Program-made: the position numbers and the translations under genes
NCBI RefSeq assembly: GCF_943193155.1
Contig: NZ_CALPDB010000003.1
Span: 244,667 to 308,666 of the forward strand
Direction of reading: 5' to 3'
Length of the DNA stretch: 64,000 bases
Source of the DNA: Veillonella intestinalis
Lineage (GTDB): Bacteria; Bacillota; Negativicutes; Veillonellales; Veillonellaceae
Notes under the pieces: model-generated
Database searches by the model: none
Seen by the model: only the letters and a program-made list of their open reading frames with translations
What the model was told of the DNA's origin: nothing
Shown here: piece by piece, positions 18,587-27,289 of the stretch
Position numbering within the stretch: the stretch's first letter is position 1
How the letters are laid out: each line of letters starts with the position of its first letter

Positions 18587-19065
18587 TGGCTAATCAAGAG
18601 ACAGTAGTAAAAAAGAACTTATTAGATTTATTTATTGAAGGGGCCCGAAATGGCTATGATATAGGGGTAAAAAGTCTTTTGCCAAATGTATTAATGGCGT
18701 TTGTGCTAATTAGAATTTTAGATGTGACAGGTTTACTAAAAATTATTGGCGAAGTATTTACTCCTGTTATGGCTTTATGGGGACTACCAGGTGAAGCGGC
18801 AACAGTTTTAGTAGCTGCCTTTATGAGTATGGGTGGTGGCATTGGTGTTTTGGTGAGTTTATATACGAGTAATATTGTGGATCCTATTCAGTTGAGTTCA
18901 CTTGTGCCAGCTATTTATTTAATTGGTAATCCAATACAGAATATTGGTAGATGCTTAGGGATAGCAGGAGTTAATTCAAAACATTATGTTGCTATAGTAA
19001 TAATCTGTTACATTAATGCATTATTAGCGATTTGGGCTACGAGACTATTAATGATGGTATTATAA
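18586..19065 (+). CDS. yjiG: YjiG-like membrane protein, second half of the Gate-domain pair
   Basis: 159 residues, the size of E. coli YjiG (about 153) and of SpmB. Four hydrophobic segments, with FMSMGGGIGVLVSLYTSNIVDP and PAIYLIGNPIQNIGRCLGIAG as the conserved loops. Start overlaps the upstream stop by one base with GGAGG just before it. iadA begins 20 bases downstream, so the three form one operon. The substrate is not proven for any homologue I know. Confidence 0.82.
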   Translation: MANQETVVKKNLLDLFIEGARNGYDIGVKSLLPNVLMAFVLIRILDVTGLLKIIGEVFTPVMALWGLPGEAATVLVAAFMSMGGGIGVLVSLYTSNIVDPIQLSSLVPAIYLIGNPIQNIGRCLGIAGVNSKHYVAIVIICYINALLAIWATRLLMMVL

Positions 19066-19085
19066 AATGCTTTGGAGGTGGAGTC

Positions 19086-20264
19086 ATGACTGAAAATTTT
19101 TTTAAACTATTGAAAAATGTGGATGTATACGCACCAGCAGCTCTTGGTAAGAAAGATATTTTGATTGCAGGTGAAAAGATTGCGGCAATTGGGAATAGTG
19201 GAGAATTTGACGCATTGCCACAAGTAAAAATATATGAATTGGAAGGTCAACGTTTAGTTCCTGGCTTTATAGATTCTCATGCTCATATTATTGGTGGTGG
19301 TGGAGAAGGTGGATTTCAAACAAGAACACCTGAAGCCGTACTATCTAAAATTACAGTTTGTGGAGTAACAACTGTTTGTGGACTTTTAGGCACGGATGGA
19401 ATAGCTCGTCATGTGGAAAGTTTATTAGCTAAAGCATATGGCTTGGAACAAGAAGGTTTAACTACTTATATTTATACTGGAGCTTATCAGTTACCTACAC
19501 CGACCATAACTGGGAGTGTTTTAAAAGATATAATGATGATAGATAAAGTTATTGGTCCAGGGGAAATTGCTATGAGCGATCATCGATCCTCTCAACCTAC
19601 ATTAGAAGATTATAAGCGGTTAGCTGGGGAAGCTCGTGTAGGGGGAATGTTAAGTGGTAAAGCTGGTGTGCTAAATATTCATATGGGAGATGGTAAAACG
19701 GGTCTATCCTATTTGTTTGCTATTGCTGATGAAGGTGAAATTCCTCGAACTCAATTTATACCAACTCATATAAATAGAAATGAAAACTTATTTAAAGAAG
19801 GCATTCAATGGGCAAAAGATGGAGGATATATGGATATAACCTCTGGTATTGTGCCTGGCAAGACGGGCACTGCTGTAAAACCTAGTACGGCAGTAAAGAG
19901 GGCCTTAGACAGTGGAGTCCCATTAAAACAGATTCTAATGAGTTCTGATGGAATGGGGAGTATGCCAATTTTTGATGAAGCAGGGAATACAATTGGTGTA
20001 GGTGTTGGAGATCAAAGTTCTATTTTTTCAGAATTGAGAGATATGGTCCAATTAGAACAGATTCCTCTTGAAACAGCAATATGCACAATTACTTCAAATG
20101 TAGCGGATGCACTAAAACTTAGTGGTAGGAAAGGATATGTAGAAGAACAAAAAGATGCAGACTTTGTAGTTATTGATGATAGTTTTGAAATTAATCAAGT
20201 ATGGGCAAAAGGGCGATTAATGGTTGATAAAGGGTGTCCAATTGTTAAAGGAACCTTTGAATAA
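19086..20264 (+). CDS. iadA: Isoaspartyl dipeptidase IadA
   Basis: Amidohydrolase that cleaves beta-aspartyl dipeptides arising from protein damage. 392 residues against about 390 in E. coli. The metal-binding HxH is in GFIDSHAHIIGGGGEGGFQ. Further residues: YTGAYQLPTPTITGSV, GEIAMSDHRSSQPT, LNIHMGDGKTG, PTHINRNENLF and LMSSDGMGSMP (the last metal-ligand Asp). ATG 19086 follows GGAGGTGG; the longer in-frame start at 19032 overlaps yjiG and lacks a site. Third gene of the operon, followed by a terminator. Confidence 0.94.
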   Translation: MTENFFKLLKNVDVYAPAALGKKDILIAGEKIAAIGNSGEFDALPQVKIYELEGQRLVPGFIDSHAHIIGGGGEGGFQTRTPEAVLSKITVCGVTTVCGLLGTDGIARHVESLLAKAYGLEQEGLTTYIYTGAYQLPTPTITGSVLKDIMMIDKVIGPGEIAMSDHRSSQPTLEDYKRLAGEARVGGMLSGKAGVLNIHMGDGKTGLSYLFAIADEGEIPRTQFIPTHINRNENLFKEGIQWAKDGGYMDITSGIVPGKTGTAVKPSTAVKRALDSGVPLKQILMSSDGMGSMPIFDEAGNTIGVGVGDQSSIFSELRDMVQLEQIPLETAICTITSNVADALKLSGRKGYVEEQKDADFVVIDDSFEINQVWAKGRLMVDKGCPIVKGTFE

Positions 20265-20288
20265 TGATTTTGAAGAAATTTAACTGAT

Positions 20289-20319
20289 AAAAAGCGAGCT
20301 CAGAAAGGGCTCGCTTTTC
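20289..20319 (+). terminator. Rho-independent terminator after iadA
   Basis: Stem AAAGCGAGC/GCTCGCTTT with a nine-base loop, followed by T's. Confidence 0.88.
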
Positions 20320-20379
20320 TATGTTATAATTTATTTTATGATAATAGTTAGCTGAATAATATTGTAGGAGGCCATTAAT

Positions 20380-21330
20380 TTGAGACACGTCATACAGAGC
20401 ATATATAAAAAATTAGTATTAGGGATCAGTATAGTTATGGCTGTTGTACTTTGTAGTATATCTAATGTTAGTGCAAAAACCGTTAATACCACAATTGCTG
20501 GTGATCATGGTGAGTTAGCTGCTATTATACAAACACCTGATAGTTTAGAAAATTACCCTATGGTTATTCTTATGCATGGATTTTCTGCGAGCAAAGATTA
20601 CAAATTATTAGAGCTCATTGCTAATGGATTAGAGGTTAATGGAATTGCCTCTGTTCGCTTCGATTTTAATGGACATGGTGAAAGTGAAGGGCGTTTTCAA
20701 GATATGACTGTACCAAATGAAATAGAGGATGCTAAGAGGATATACACGTATGTGAAACAATTGCCAGCAGTCACAACGATTTCTTTGGTAGGTCATTCGC
20801 AAGGTGGCGTGGTGGCTAGTATGTTAGCGGGTGAATTAAGTAGAGAAGAAGGTAAAACAGCAATTCAGAGTTTAGTTTTATTAGCCCCCGCTAGTAATAT
20901 CAAAGATGGGGCCTTGGGGAGCGGTATATTCGGGATTCAATTTAATGTGGATACAATGCCTGAATATATTGAATTACCTAGCGGTGTGCGAGTAGGACGA
21001 AATTATTTTAAAAGTGCATATAACTTGCCAATTTATGAAACGGCAAAGGAATATACAGGCCCAGTAAAAATCATTCATGGTAGTCAAGATGAAATGGTGC
21101 CTACTCGTTATAGTAAGGAATTTGCTAATATGTATGATAATGTGGAATTAGAAATTCTTGATGGCTATGATCATGAATTTACCCAGAATATGCCAGCAGT
21201 AGCGGACATAGTGACGAAGTTTATTGTAAATTCAGATGTCGTAAAGGGGAGATTAGAAGATGATAAAGCTCTATCGGTGTGGGAACAAATAAGGAGTTGG
21301 TTTTATAGAATATTATCATTAGTTAAATGA
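20380..21330 (+). CDS. Secreted or membrane-anchored alpha/beta hydrolase
   Basis: 316 residues starting at TTG 20380, supported by TAGGAGG seven bases upstream. The N-terminal hydrophobic segment (KLVLGISIVMAVVLCSISNVSA) ends in a signal-peptidase-like ASA/SAK site. The hydrolase domain has MHGFSASKDY, FDFNGHGESEG, nucleophile elbow GHSQGG, acid in HGSQDEMVP and His in GYDHEF. Resembles BAAT/dipeptidyl-peptidase-like serine hydrolases and cinnamoyl ester hydrolases; substrate unknown. It ends right before the AT-rich three-gene island, whose first frame overlaps its last codons only in the non-preferred start version. Confidence 0.85.
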   Translation: MRHVIQSIYKKLVLGISIVMAVVLCSISNVSAKTVNTTIAGDHGELAAIIQTPDSLENYPMVILMHGFSASKDYKLLELIANGLEVNGIASVRFDFNGHGESEGRFQDMTVPNEIEDAKRIYTYVKQLPAVTTISLVGHSQGGVVASMLAGELSREEGKTAIQSLVLLAPASNIKDGALGSGIFGIQFNVDTMPEYIELPSGVRVGRNYFKSAYNLPIYETAKEYTGPVKIIHGSQDEMVPTRYSKEFANMYDNVELEILDGYDHEFTQNMPAVADIVTKFIVNSDVVKGRLEDDKALSVWEQIRSWFYRILSLVK

Positions 21331-21374
21331 AAGTAGTTATTGAAATGATTAGTATGAGTTTGAGGGGGCTAAAT

Positions 21375-21923
21375 ATGTTAGAATCAAATTTACAATTAAA
21401 TTGGATTAAATATGCTTTTACAGAAGATAGAGAACAGGGGGTTATAGAGAAATTTATTTATGTTTGGTTTGCATTTAATTCTTACTATGGTGAATATTTA
21501 TTTGTTAAGGATGGGGATACTGGAGAGGTAAAATCTCGTAATGAATTATCTGCGATAATAAAATCATTAAATGTTCATCATACAATAGATATTAATTTTT
21601 TTAAATCAAAAGAATGTTTCCAATTTTTTACTGAAAATGATATAAAGAATATGCAACGAAATTGGTATTTAACAGCTCCTTATAGAGGTTATGATATTTA
21701 TTCCTGTGAGTTGAGAAAATGGCTTAAGGGATATTTAAAAATTATCTACGGTGTTAGATGTAATTTATTTCATGGATCTAAACATGCATATGATAAAAAA
21801 GATATGAAAATTATAGGAAATGCCTTGCAATGTTTATGTTGGCTTTTAGTTTATTTTTGCCATGATGATAGCTTAAAAAGGGAAATTAAAAATAATCGAA
21901 ATAAGTGGGACTGTATGTTATGA
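21375..21923 (+). CDS. HEPN-motif protein (Apea/DUF4145-like), first gene of an AT-rich island
   Basis: 182 residues from ATG 21375, preceded by GAGGGGG; an in-frame ATG at 21327 lacks a site. No signal peptide. The C-terminal part has VRCNLFHGSKHAYDKKD: R128-x4-H133 fits the Rx4-6H signature of HEPN domains, and the surrounding RxNLFHG pattern is typical of Apea/DUF4145-type HEPN proteins, many of which act as RNases or toxins in conflict systems. Codon use is strongly AT-biased compared with the hydrolase before it. Ninety bases before the DUF6414-like gene. The RNase role is inference. Confidence 0.6.
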   Translation: MLESNLQLNWIKYAFTEDREQGVIEKFIYVWFAFNSYYGEYLFVKDGDTGEVKSRNELSAIIKSLNVHHTIDINFFKSKECFQFFTENDIKNMQRNWYLTAPYRGYDIYSCELRKWLKGYLKIIYGVRCNLFHGSKHAYDKKDMKIIGNALQCLCWLLVYFCHDDSLKREIKNNRNKWDCML

Positions 21924-22012
21924 AATTAGTATGTTTAGATATTTTTAATTTTATGTCCAATGTTGTTCTATAATTAATTAAATTTTTTAGGCATATAATA
22001 GGAGTTTAGGTT

Positions 22013-22801
22013 ATGGATAAGGAAAAAATACCATTTTTGAAGATTGTGTATTTTGATGAAGAAGCTGCAACAGATTTAATTTATATGAAAAATAAGGGCG
22101 CATTTTTGGAACAAGAAACTGCTAATAGAGAAAGAGAATTAGAGGGGGGCGGAAAGATTAAAGGCGGCTTTAGTGCCGGATTTGGTAGAAATTTAGTGAG
22201 TTTTTTATTGGGGCTTGAAGGTGAAACCAAAGTTAGTGGTAGCGCTACTGTGGCTATGGGGTATAATTCAAAAAGGCTGATAAATCAGGTTTTAACAAAT
22301 ACAGTTTTAACTGATTATTTAGAATTAGTTGAGAATGATATTAGTATTAAAAAATTTAATAGGGCAAATGTATATCCATATCCAAAATCATTAAGTCATA
22401 TGAAATTGTTAACCCCTTATATGATTATGACTGAGGGGAAGATGCAGTTAGGTGAATTTAATCTTAATATTGGTATGATGGATGAGGCAATAGTTAAGGG
22501 AAAAGGTTATTTTGAAATGATATTAAAGACACATGATAGAGTAGATGTTTTGCGATTTAATTTAAAGTCGTTTAAAAATTCTTACTCTTTGGCGGATTTA
22601 GTGAAAATGGAGTTAGATTATCATGCGGTAAAAGTTGGGTGTATTGATTTACGTAGTTTAGAAGGGGAAAAGGAGTTTCAATATGTAAATGAAATTAATG
22701 AAGTTGATGGTTATGAACTGGCTAGTGAAAGTTATGATAGAAAAAATGAGTTCAAAGCTGATGTTTATGATGTAATATTGGCAGGAGTAGCAAATGATTA
22801 A
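22013..22801 (+). CDS. DUF6414-like protein, second gene of the AT-rich island
   Basis: 262 residues. The start IPFLKIVYFDEEAATDLIYMKN, followed by a Gly-rich, coiled segment (about residues 45-90, with many Gly/Ala/Ser), resembles DUF6414 proteins as I remember them; no function is established for the family. The middle has LLTPYMIMTEGKMQLGEFNLNIGMMDEAIVKGKGYFEMI, which looks like a beta-rich domain. No membrane segment or signal. GGAG site eight bases before the ATG. Its last eight bases overlap the AAA+ gene, so the two are translationally coupled and probably act together. Confidence 0.5.
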   Translation: MDKEKIPFLKIVYFDEEAATDLIYMKNKGAFLEQETANRERELEGGGKIKGGFSAGFGRNLVSFLLGLEGETKVSGSATVAMGYNSKRLINQVLTNTVLTDYLELVENDISIKKFNRANVYPYPKSLSHMKLLTPYMIMTEGKMQLGEFNLNIGMMDEAIVKGKGYFEMILKTHDRVDVLRFNLKSFKNSYSLADLVKMELDYHAVKVGCIDLRSLEGEKEFQYVNEINEVDGYELASESYDRKNEFKADVYDVILAGVAND

Positions 22802-23900
22802 TGTTTTTTGGGGGCCAACTGAAGGGTTTAAAGATATTTTACCTAAAAATATTAGATATAAGTCATTATCAAAGTTAATACAGGAACTGGATGAGAAAAA
22901 TAAAGAATATCGATTTGTAACAGACAAGATGAAACCAGAGGTAAGAAAGAAGAGAAGTATAAATAATCTAGTGGTTTTTTCTGAGGAATATTCAAGATTA
23001 AGTGATTCTGGTTTGTATGGTTTTTTATCAATAATTAAAGAAGTAAAGATTAAAAATCTGTATTTTCAAAATCCACCAGAAATAATTTTGAATCAACTTA
23101 ATAGCTTTTATCAGAAAATAAATATAAAAGTATATGAGTACAAAAAAATTACAGCGAACAATATCGATGTTTTTAATCAAAGCTTTGAAAAAACAATATT
23201 GGGGCAGACAAACGTAAAGAATAAATTAATGACAAGTTTTTATAAATTGTCAGAAGGATATAATAAAGAAAAACCATTAGTGATGTTGTTTTATGGTCCT
23301 TCTGGGGTTGGGAAAACTGAGACTGCAAAGTTTATTTCAAATTTGGTCGGAGAGAAACTTTTTAGAAGACAATTTTCAATGTATCAAAATGAATCGTTTT
23401 CTAATTATGTTTTTGGTTCAAAACATACAAGCTCATCACTTGCCCAAGATTTACTTAATAGAGAAAGTAATGTAATTTTATTTGATGAATTTGATAAGGC
23501 TAATAATATTTTTTATAGTGCATTTTATGAAATGTTTGATGAAGGTTCATTTAGCGATAAAAATTATAAAGTGAATTTGAAGAATAGTATAATTATTTGC
23601 ACGTCTAATTTTTTGGATTTAGCAGAGATTAGAAATGCTGTTGGAGATGCTATTTATAATCGGTTTGATGCTTTTATTGAATATAGAAATTTATCGGAAA
23701 TATATGTAAAAGAGCTGATTGGTAAGAAGTTTATTGAATTATTTGCGAGATTAGGTGAAATGGATAAACAACTACTTAATTATAAAGAGTGTTTGGATGT
23801 ACTATTAAAAAATGCAAATCGATTAAGGAATTCTAGAGAAATAGAGAGGGTCGTAAATGATTTTGTATTTACAAAATTAGTTAGTGAAAAGTATAAGTAA
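22794..23900 (+). CDS. ClpB/ClpA-like AAA+ ATPase, third gene of the AT-rich island
   Basis: 368 residues. About 130 N-terminal residues match no family I know. Then a single AAA+ module: GQTNVKNKLMTSFYKL entry, Walker A GPSGVGKTE (168-176), Walker B VILFDEFDKA (227-236), sensor-1 IIICTSN, arginine-finger candidate in YNRFDAFIEY, and a C-terminal lid ending NSREIERVVND. The module resembles the second ATPase domain of ClpA/B. No ClpP-binding IGF-type loop or protease domain is visible. Starts inside the DUF6414-like gene. A role as the energising unit of a three-part system is inference. Confidence 0.82.
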   Translation: MINVFWGPTEGFKDILPKNIRYKSLSKLIQELDEKNKEYRFVTDKMKPEVRKKRSINNLVVFSEEYSRLSDSGLYGFLSIIKEVKIKNLYFQNPPEIILNQLNSFYQKINIKVYEYKKITANNIDVFNQSFEKTILGQTNVKNKLMTSFYKLSEGYNKEKPLVMLFYGPSGVGKTETAKFISNLVGEKLFRRQFSMYQNESFSNYVFGSKHTSSSLAQDLLNRESNVILFDEFDKANNIFYSAFYEMFDEGSFSDKNYKVNLKNSIIICTSNFLDLAEIRNAVGDAIYNRFDAFIEYRNLSEIYVKELIGKKFIELFARLGEMDKQLLNYKECLDVLLKNANRLRNSREIERVVNDFVFTKLVSEKYK

Positions 23901-23955
23901 AGGTAATTTATAGTGCAGTTTTTATAAATGAATTTCTATTTTCTTCCCTCAATGT

Positions 23956-24006
23956 TATAATATATCTACCGTATACAAACGGATGTTTACCTAACAAGGT
24001 AAACAT
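23956..24006 (+). promoter_or_regulatory. Promoter and perfect inverted repeat before the cyclase-family gene
   Basis: TATAAT at 23956-23961 (weak -35). Downstream, at 23983-24006, is a perfect 10-bp inverted repeat ATGTTTACCT/AGGTAAACAT with a 4-base spacer. It lies in the leader, starting about +15, consistent with a repressor operator or an RNA hairpin. Not followed by T's, so not a terminator. Confidence 0.65.
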
Positions 24007-24057
24007 AGAGAAAAGAGAATTTTTTATCAATTTTATCAAGAGAAAAGAGGAGAGACT

Positions 24058-24840
24058 ATGAGTTTACATTTATGGGAACAGGTGGCGGCATGGAAATCGC
24101 CAAAATATCGATTTGTTGATTTAACACATGAATTAAGTCCTGAAACGCCGCATTGGTGGGGATTCCAGCCTTTAAAAGAAACCGTGCTGTATGATTATCC
24201 TGAGAACAAAAAAGAAGGGGATACTTGGACTGCAGCGCCTATGCAGATTAAAGAATATACTGTGGTAGGGCAATATGGTACACATGTAGATGCACCCATT
24301 CATTTTGACCCTAAAGGACGAACTCAAGATCAACTTCGTGTTGAAGAAATGGTATATCCATTAGTTGTTATAGATAAATCTAGTGCAGTGGCAAAAAATC
24401 CAGATTATGAATTATCGGTTGAAGATATTCTAGCTTTTGAAGCGGAACATGGTCGGATTCCTGAAGGTGCTTTTGTAGCCTTTCGAACAGATTGGTATAA
24501 ACGCCCGGCCAATGATTTTGAAAATAAAGATGAGGAAGGAAAGCCACATTCTCCAGGTTGGCCTATTCCTACATTAGAATTTTTGGTAAAAGAGCGTAAT
24601 ATTGGCGCTATTGGTCATGAAACAGCAGATACGGATGCAGCGATTCGTGCATTTCAACCAGACTGCCATCCATTGCCCGCTGAACAATATATTTTATCTC
24701 AAGATAGAATACAAGTAGAAGTGTTAGCTCATTTAGATGAGTTGCCACCAGTAGGTACGATTATTTTTGTAACCTTCCCACGGTTAAAGAATGGTACAGG
24801 CTTTACAGCGCGCGTATTTGCATTGGTTGAAAATGAATAA
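24058..24840 (+). CDS. Cyclase-family metal-dependent hydrolase (kynurenine formamidase-like)
   Basis: 260 residues. The family signature is present in GQYGTHVDAPIHFDPKG (HxGTHxD-type metal ligands, first His replaced by Gln-Tyr) after FVDLTHELSPETPHWWG. The C-terminal part has IGHETADTDA and CHPLPAEQYIL, further metal/substrate residues of this fold. Members hydrolyse formamides, isatin or related amides; tryptophan catabolism genes are absent here, so the substrate is open. A single-gene unit between its own promoter with a large inverted repeat and a strong terminator. Confidence 0.85.
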   Translation: MSLHLWEQVAAWKSPKYRFVDLTHELSPETPHWWGFQPLKETVLYDYPENKKEGDTWTAAPMQIKEYTVVGQYGTHVDAPIHFDPKGRTQDQLRVEEMVYPLVVIDKSSAVAKNPDYELSVEDILAFEAEHGRIPEGAFVAFRTDWYKRPANDFENKDEEGKPHSPGWPIPTLEFLVKERNIGAIGHETADTDAAIRAFQPDCHPLPAEQYILSQDRIQVEVLAHLDELPPVGTIIFVTFPRLKNGTGFTARVFALVENE

Positions 24841-24845
24841 ACACA

Positions 24846-24877
24846 AAAGCCCCCTCGGCCTAGGCCGAGGGGGCTTT
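24846..24877. terminator. Perfectly palindromic terminator
   Basis: A 32-base perfect palindrome with arms AAAGCCCCCTCGGCCT and its complement; GC-rich, with T's and A's at the ends. It can terminate in both directions. Confidence 0.9.
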
Positions 24878-24984
24878 ACTAATAGTGAGCAATGCATACA
24901 ACTGTTATACTTGCCTATTCACTATTCATATGTGGTAAGGTGTAAGGTGAAGTAGGTTAACTACTTTATTTGTTTAAAGCAAGC

Positions 24985-25569
24985 TTATTTCTTTTCAGGT
25001 TGAGCTGCTTCAGTGTCAGTGTTTTCGATGATTACATCAGTTTTCTGGAATTCGTTAGCGCTTTTTACTTTAGCGTTTTGCCAAGTGGCAGCGATTTTAG
25101 CATCTTCTACTTTTTTCTGTTGTGCTTCAGCTGGTGTGATTGCAATATCAGGTTTGTTTTTTAACTGATAGTTACGGTTAGCAAGGTTAGCTACTACGTT
25201 TTCTAAAGCAGCGTCAGCTGTGTTAGGTTGGATTGCATGACCTGCACCATTAGCATTGGAAGTGCTTTGTACGTTTTCAGAGTTGTTAGGGTACACATCT
25301 TTTTGGTAAGTGTAAATTGTGTTGTTAGCAAAGTCTAATTTGTAAGTAACAACATCTGTAAGACCAGTGTTAGGGTTTACAGCAGCTGCTTGGAAATCAG
25401 CTGTATCAGTATTTACATCGTAGTTAATGGATTGTACATTAACACGAGTTGTGTAATCTTTGTCAGAATGTACCCAGTACCATTGATCAGCTGGTAATGT
25501 TTTTGCAGAAGCTGCACCTGCTACTGTTGCGAATGCTAAACCTAAAAGTAATGTTTTTTGTAATTTCAT
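24985..25569 (-). CDS. Secreted protein of unknown function
   Basis: 194 residues with a classical signal peptide (MKLQKTLLLGLAFATVAGAASA, cleavage ASA-KT). The next ~75 residues (WYWVHSDKDYTTRVNVQSINYDVNTDTADFQAAAV ... VVTYKLDFANNTIYTYQK) look like a small beta-rich domain of the kind that measures surface or exported proteins in this genus. A Lys/Ala/Glu-rich helical tail ends in TEAAQPEKK. No family recognised. AGGGAG ribosome site; its own strong promoter lies at 25631-25660. Codon use is biased toward highly expressed genes, so the protein may be abundant. Confidence 0.8.
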   Translation of the reverse strand: MKLQKTLLLGLAFATVAGAASAKTLPADQWYWVHSDKDYTTRVNVQSINYDVNTDTADFQAAAVNPNTGLTDVVTYKLDFANNTIYTYQKDVYPNNSENVQSTSNANGAGHAIQPNTADAALENVVANLANRNYQLKNKPDIAITPAEAQQKKVEDAKIAATWQNAKVKSANEFQKTDVIIENTDTEAAQPEKK

Positions 25570-25630
25570 AATATCTAAACTCCCTTCAAAATGAACATCA
25601 ATTTGAATATCGATTATTTTCTATGTTTTT

Positions 25631-25660
25631 ATTATAACACAAAAAGAACAATAATTTCAA
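25631..25660 (-). promoter_or_regulatory. Promoter of the 24985-25569 gene
   Basis: On the minus strand: TTGAAA (25660-25655), an 18-base spacer, TATAAT (25636-25631), about 60 bases before the ATG. Confidence 0.82.
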
Positions 25661-25979
25661 GGGAATGGACGAAAAAATTAGTTTTTAACAATTTAATTGC
25701 TAGATTGACCTTTGGTTAACGAAGATTTTACTGACAAAAATAGTCTAAAATTTGAGAAAAATTAGTTGGAATTCATAAAATGAATACTTGCTGCAATTAT
25801 TATTCTAAAAATGTATAATATATATGATTTTTATGACATTAACTCTAGCATATATTAAATTTTATTGTTATTATAGGATATGGAAGAATATCTATTATAT
25901 TAATTATATAGAGAGTTATCTTTATATAACTTATAAAAGGATTGACGGATTTGCGGGTTTGACAGGAAGGATGTGTAGA
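25661..25979 (+). other. AT-rich intergenic region and leader before the 25980 gene
   Basis: Contains a short dyad ATTCAT-AAA-ATGAAT (25771-25785) and a TATAAT at 25814-25819 without a good -35, giving a leader of about 160 bases to ATG 25980. The leader is an open frame rich in Tyr/Ile codons with no ribosome site, so I regard it as untranslated. Confidence 0.5.
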
Positions 25980-27176
25980 ATGCGAGAATTCCGTTGTGAT
26001 TCAGAGGCTATGAGGAAGGGGTATTTGGCGTTAGCTGCGCAAGTAAGTAAAGCCATTGAAAAAGGGACGTTGTCCGTATATGATACACTTCAACTCGTAG
26101 TCATTGATGATGTAGTGGTTAATTGGTATGGGAAGGATCCGTTTCACGGGCGGTATTATGAGAAACCTGAAGATGTATTGCTTCAGATGGTAGGGCAGGC
26201 TCGTTATGAGTTTGAAAAGCCTTATTTCGAGGCTCATAGCACCAGCACCTTAGCTGAGTTAGCTATTAAAAAGCCGACTCAAAAACAAGCCGTTCCGGTG
26301 GTTGATCAAGTCTTTACCGATAGCGAGGCGGCTAAGTTGTGGGAAGTTGGTTTGACTGCGGTCATCAAAGCTTGTCAAGGAACGGGGCTTAATTGTTTTA
26401 ATGAAACTGAATGTCGTGAAAGTGATGGCACATTTCTTATCAGCGAAGCGGGGATGACTCGCTTATTCGGTGAACGCCTTGATGATCAGGGAATGAGCAT
26501 TGTTTTCATGCATATTGGTTCCGAAGAAGCTATGTTAGTTCGTTCTAAACTGCGTAAAATTTATGAAGCAAAGGCTGGCGCTAAAGCGGAAGTGGCGTTA
26601 CACGAACGAATGGGTGAAATTGTAACTTCTTGTGTTAAATCTATTGCCAATGGTCATACGGTAGAATTATTGCATACTATTGAAGAAGTGGCTAAAGAAG
26701 TAGGAATTGAATCTAAAGTAGCTCGCGTAGTCACTGACTTTAGACGGTATAATCGTATTGTATGGGCATATTTGTTTACTTTAGTAGATAGTGATGAATT
26801 GGAAGTATGGCGTAATATCGGTGAAAATACAGATACCAGTGCGTTGTTGAATGCTTTACAAGAGGTGAAGGACGGCGTAGCCAATGGAAGCGCTAAAAAG
26901 GACGGCAAAGTTTCAACTAAGGCGAAAAAAGAAAAAACTGTAACGACACAAGCTATGGCTAGTCAATCACGACATAATCCACTCTTAGCTGGTTATGATG
27001 ATGAAATTCTTGATGAACATGGTCTAAAAGCAGAGCGACGAGAATGGGATCAAGCCAATAATGAATATGGTCACGTAAATGAAGAGGCTTTAACTGATGA
27101 TATTTCATACGAAGATTTAATGGCTAATGTGATTGAAACTGATTTAACAGATTTAATCAGTAAAGAAAAGAAATAA
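25980..27176 (+). CDS. Hypothetical cytoplasmic protein, about 398 residues
   Basis: I do not recognise a family. The ATG at 25980 has GGAAGG nine bases upstream; ATG 25971 abuts the site and the longer frame from 25824 has none. No signal or membrane segment. Residues 1-90 form one conserved-looking unit (YDTLQLVVIDDVVVNWYGKDPFHGRYYEKPED). Residues 115-310 are mostly helical (TEAAKLWEVG-like start, then SVCVKSIANGHTVELLHTIEEVAKE-like helices). A Lys-rich linker at about 315-335 leads to an acidic tail. Stands alone in its transcription unit. Confidence 0.72.
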   Translation: MREFRCDSEAMRKGYLALAAQVSKAIEKGTLSVYDTLQLVVIDDVVVNWYGKDPFHGRYYEKPEDVLLQMVGQARYEFEKPYFEAHSTSTLAELAIKKPTQKQAVPVVDQVFTDSEAAKLWEVGLTAVIKACQGTGLNCFNETECRESDGTFLISEAGMTRLFGERLDDQGMSIVFMHIGSEEAMLVRSKLRKIYEAKAGAKAEVALHERMGEIVTSCVKSIANGHTVELLHTIEEVAKEVGIESKVARVVTDFRRYNRIVWAYLFTLVDSDELEVWRNIGENTDTSALLNALQEVKDGVANGSAKKDGKVSTKAKKEKTVTTQAMASQSRHNPLLAGYDDEILDEHGLKAERREWDQANNEYGHVNEEALTDDISYEDLMANVIETDLTDLISKEKK

Positions 27177-27289
27177 ATGGGCTAAGATGAGAGTCGTGTA
27201 AATTTTTATATATGTTTTTAGGTTATACTTAATTAAGAAATTAAGTAAATACTTAACTTTTTTGTTGATAAGTTATAAAATATATCGTC

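Noticed and set aside
21331..23900. Insertion sequence or prophage carrying the AT-rich island
   Set aside because: No transposase, integrase, terminal inverted repeats or target duplications could be seen at its edges; only the base composition suggests transfer.
25707..25716. Single GGTTAAC half-site resembling the BirA arm
   Set aside because: No partner arm at 14-16 bases and no biotin gene nearby.
25824..25979. N-terminal 52-codon extension of the 25980 protein
   Set aside because: Tyr/Ile-rich sequence from AT-rich leader DNA, no ribosome site at 25824, and a good site directly before 25980.
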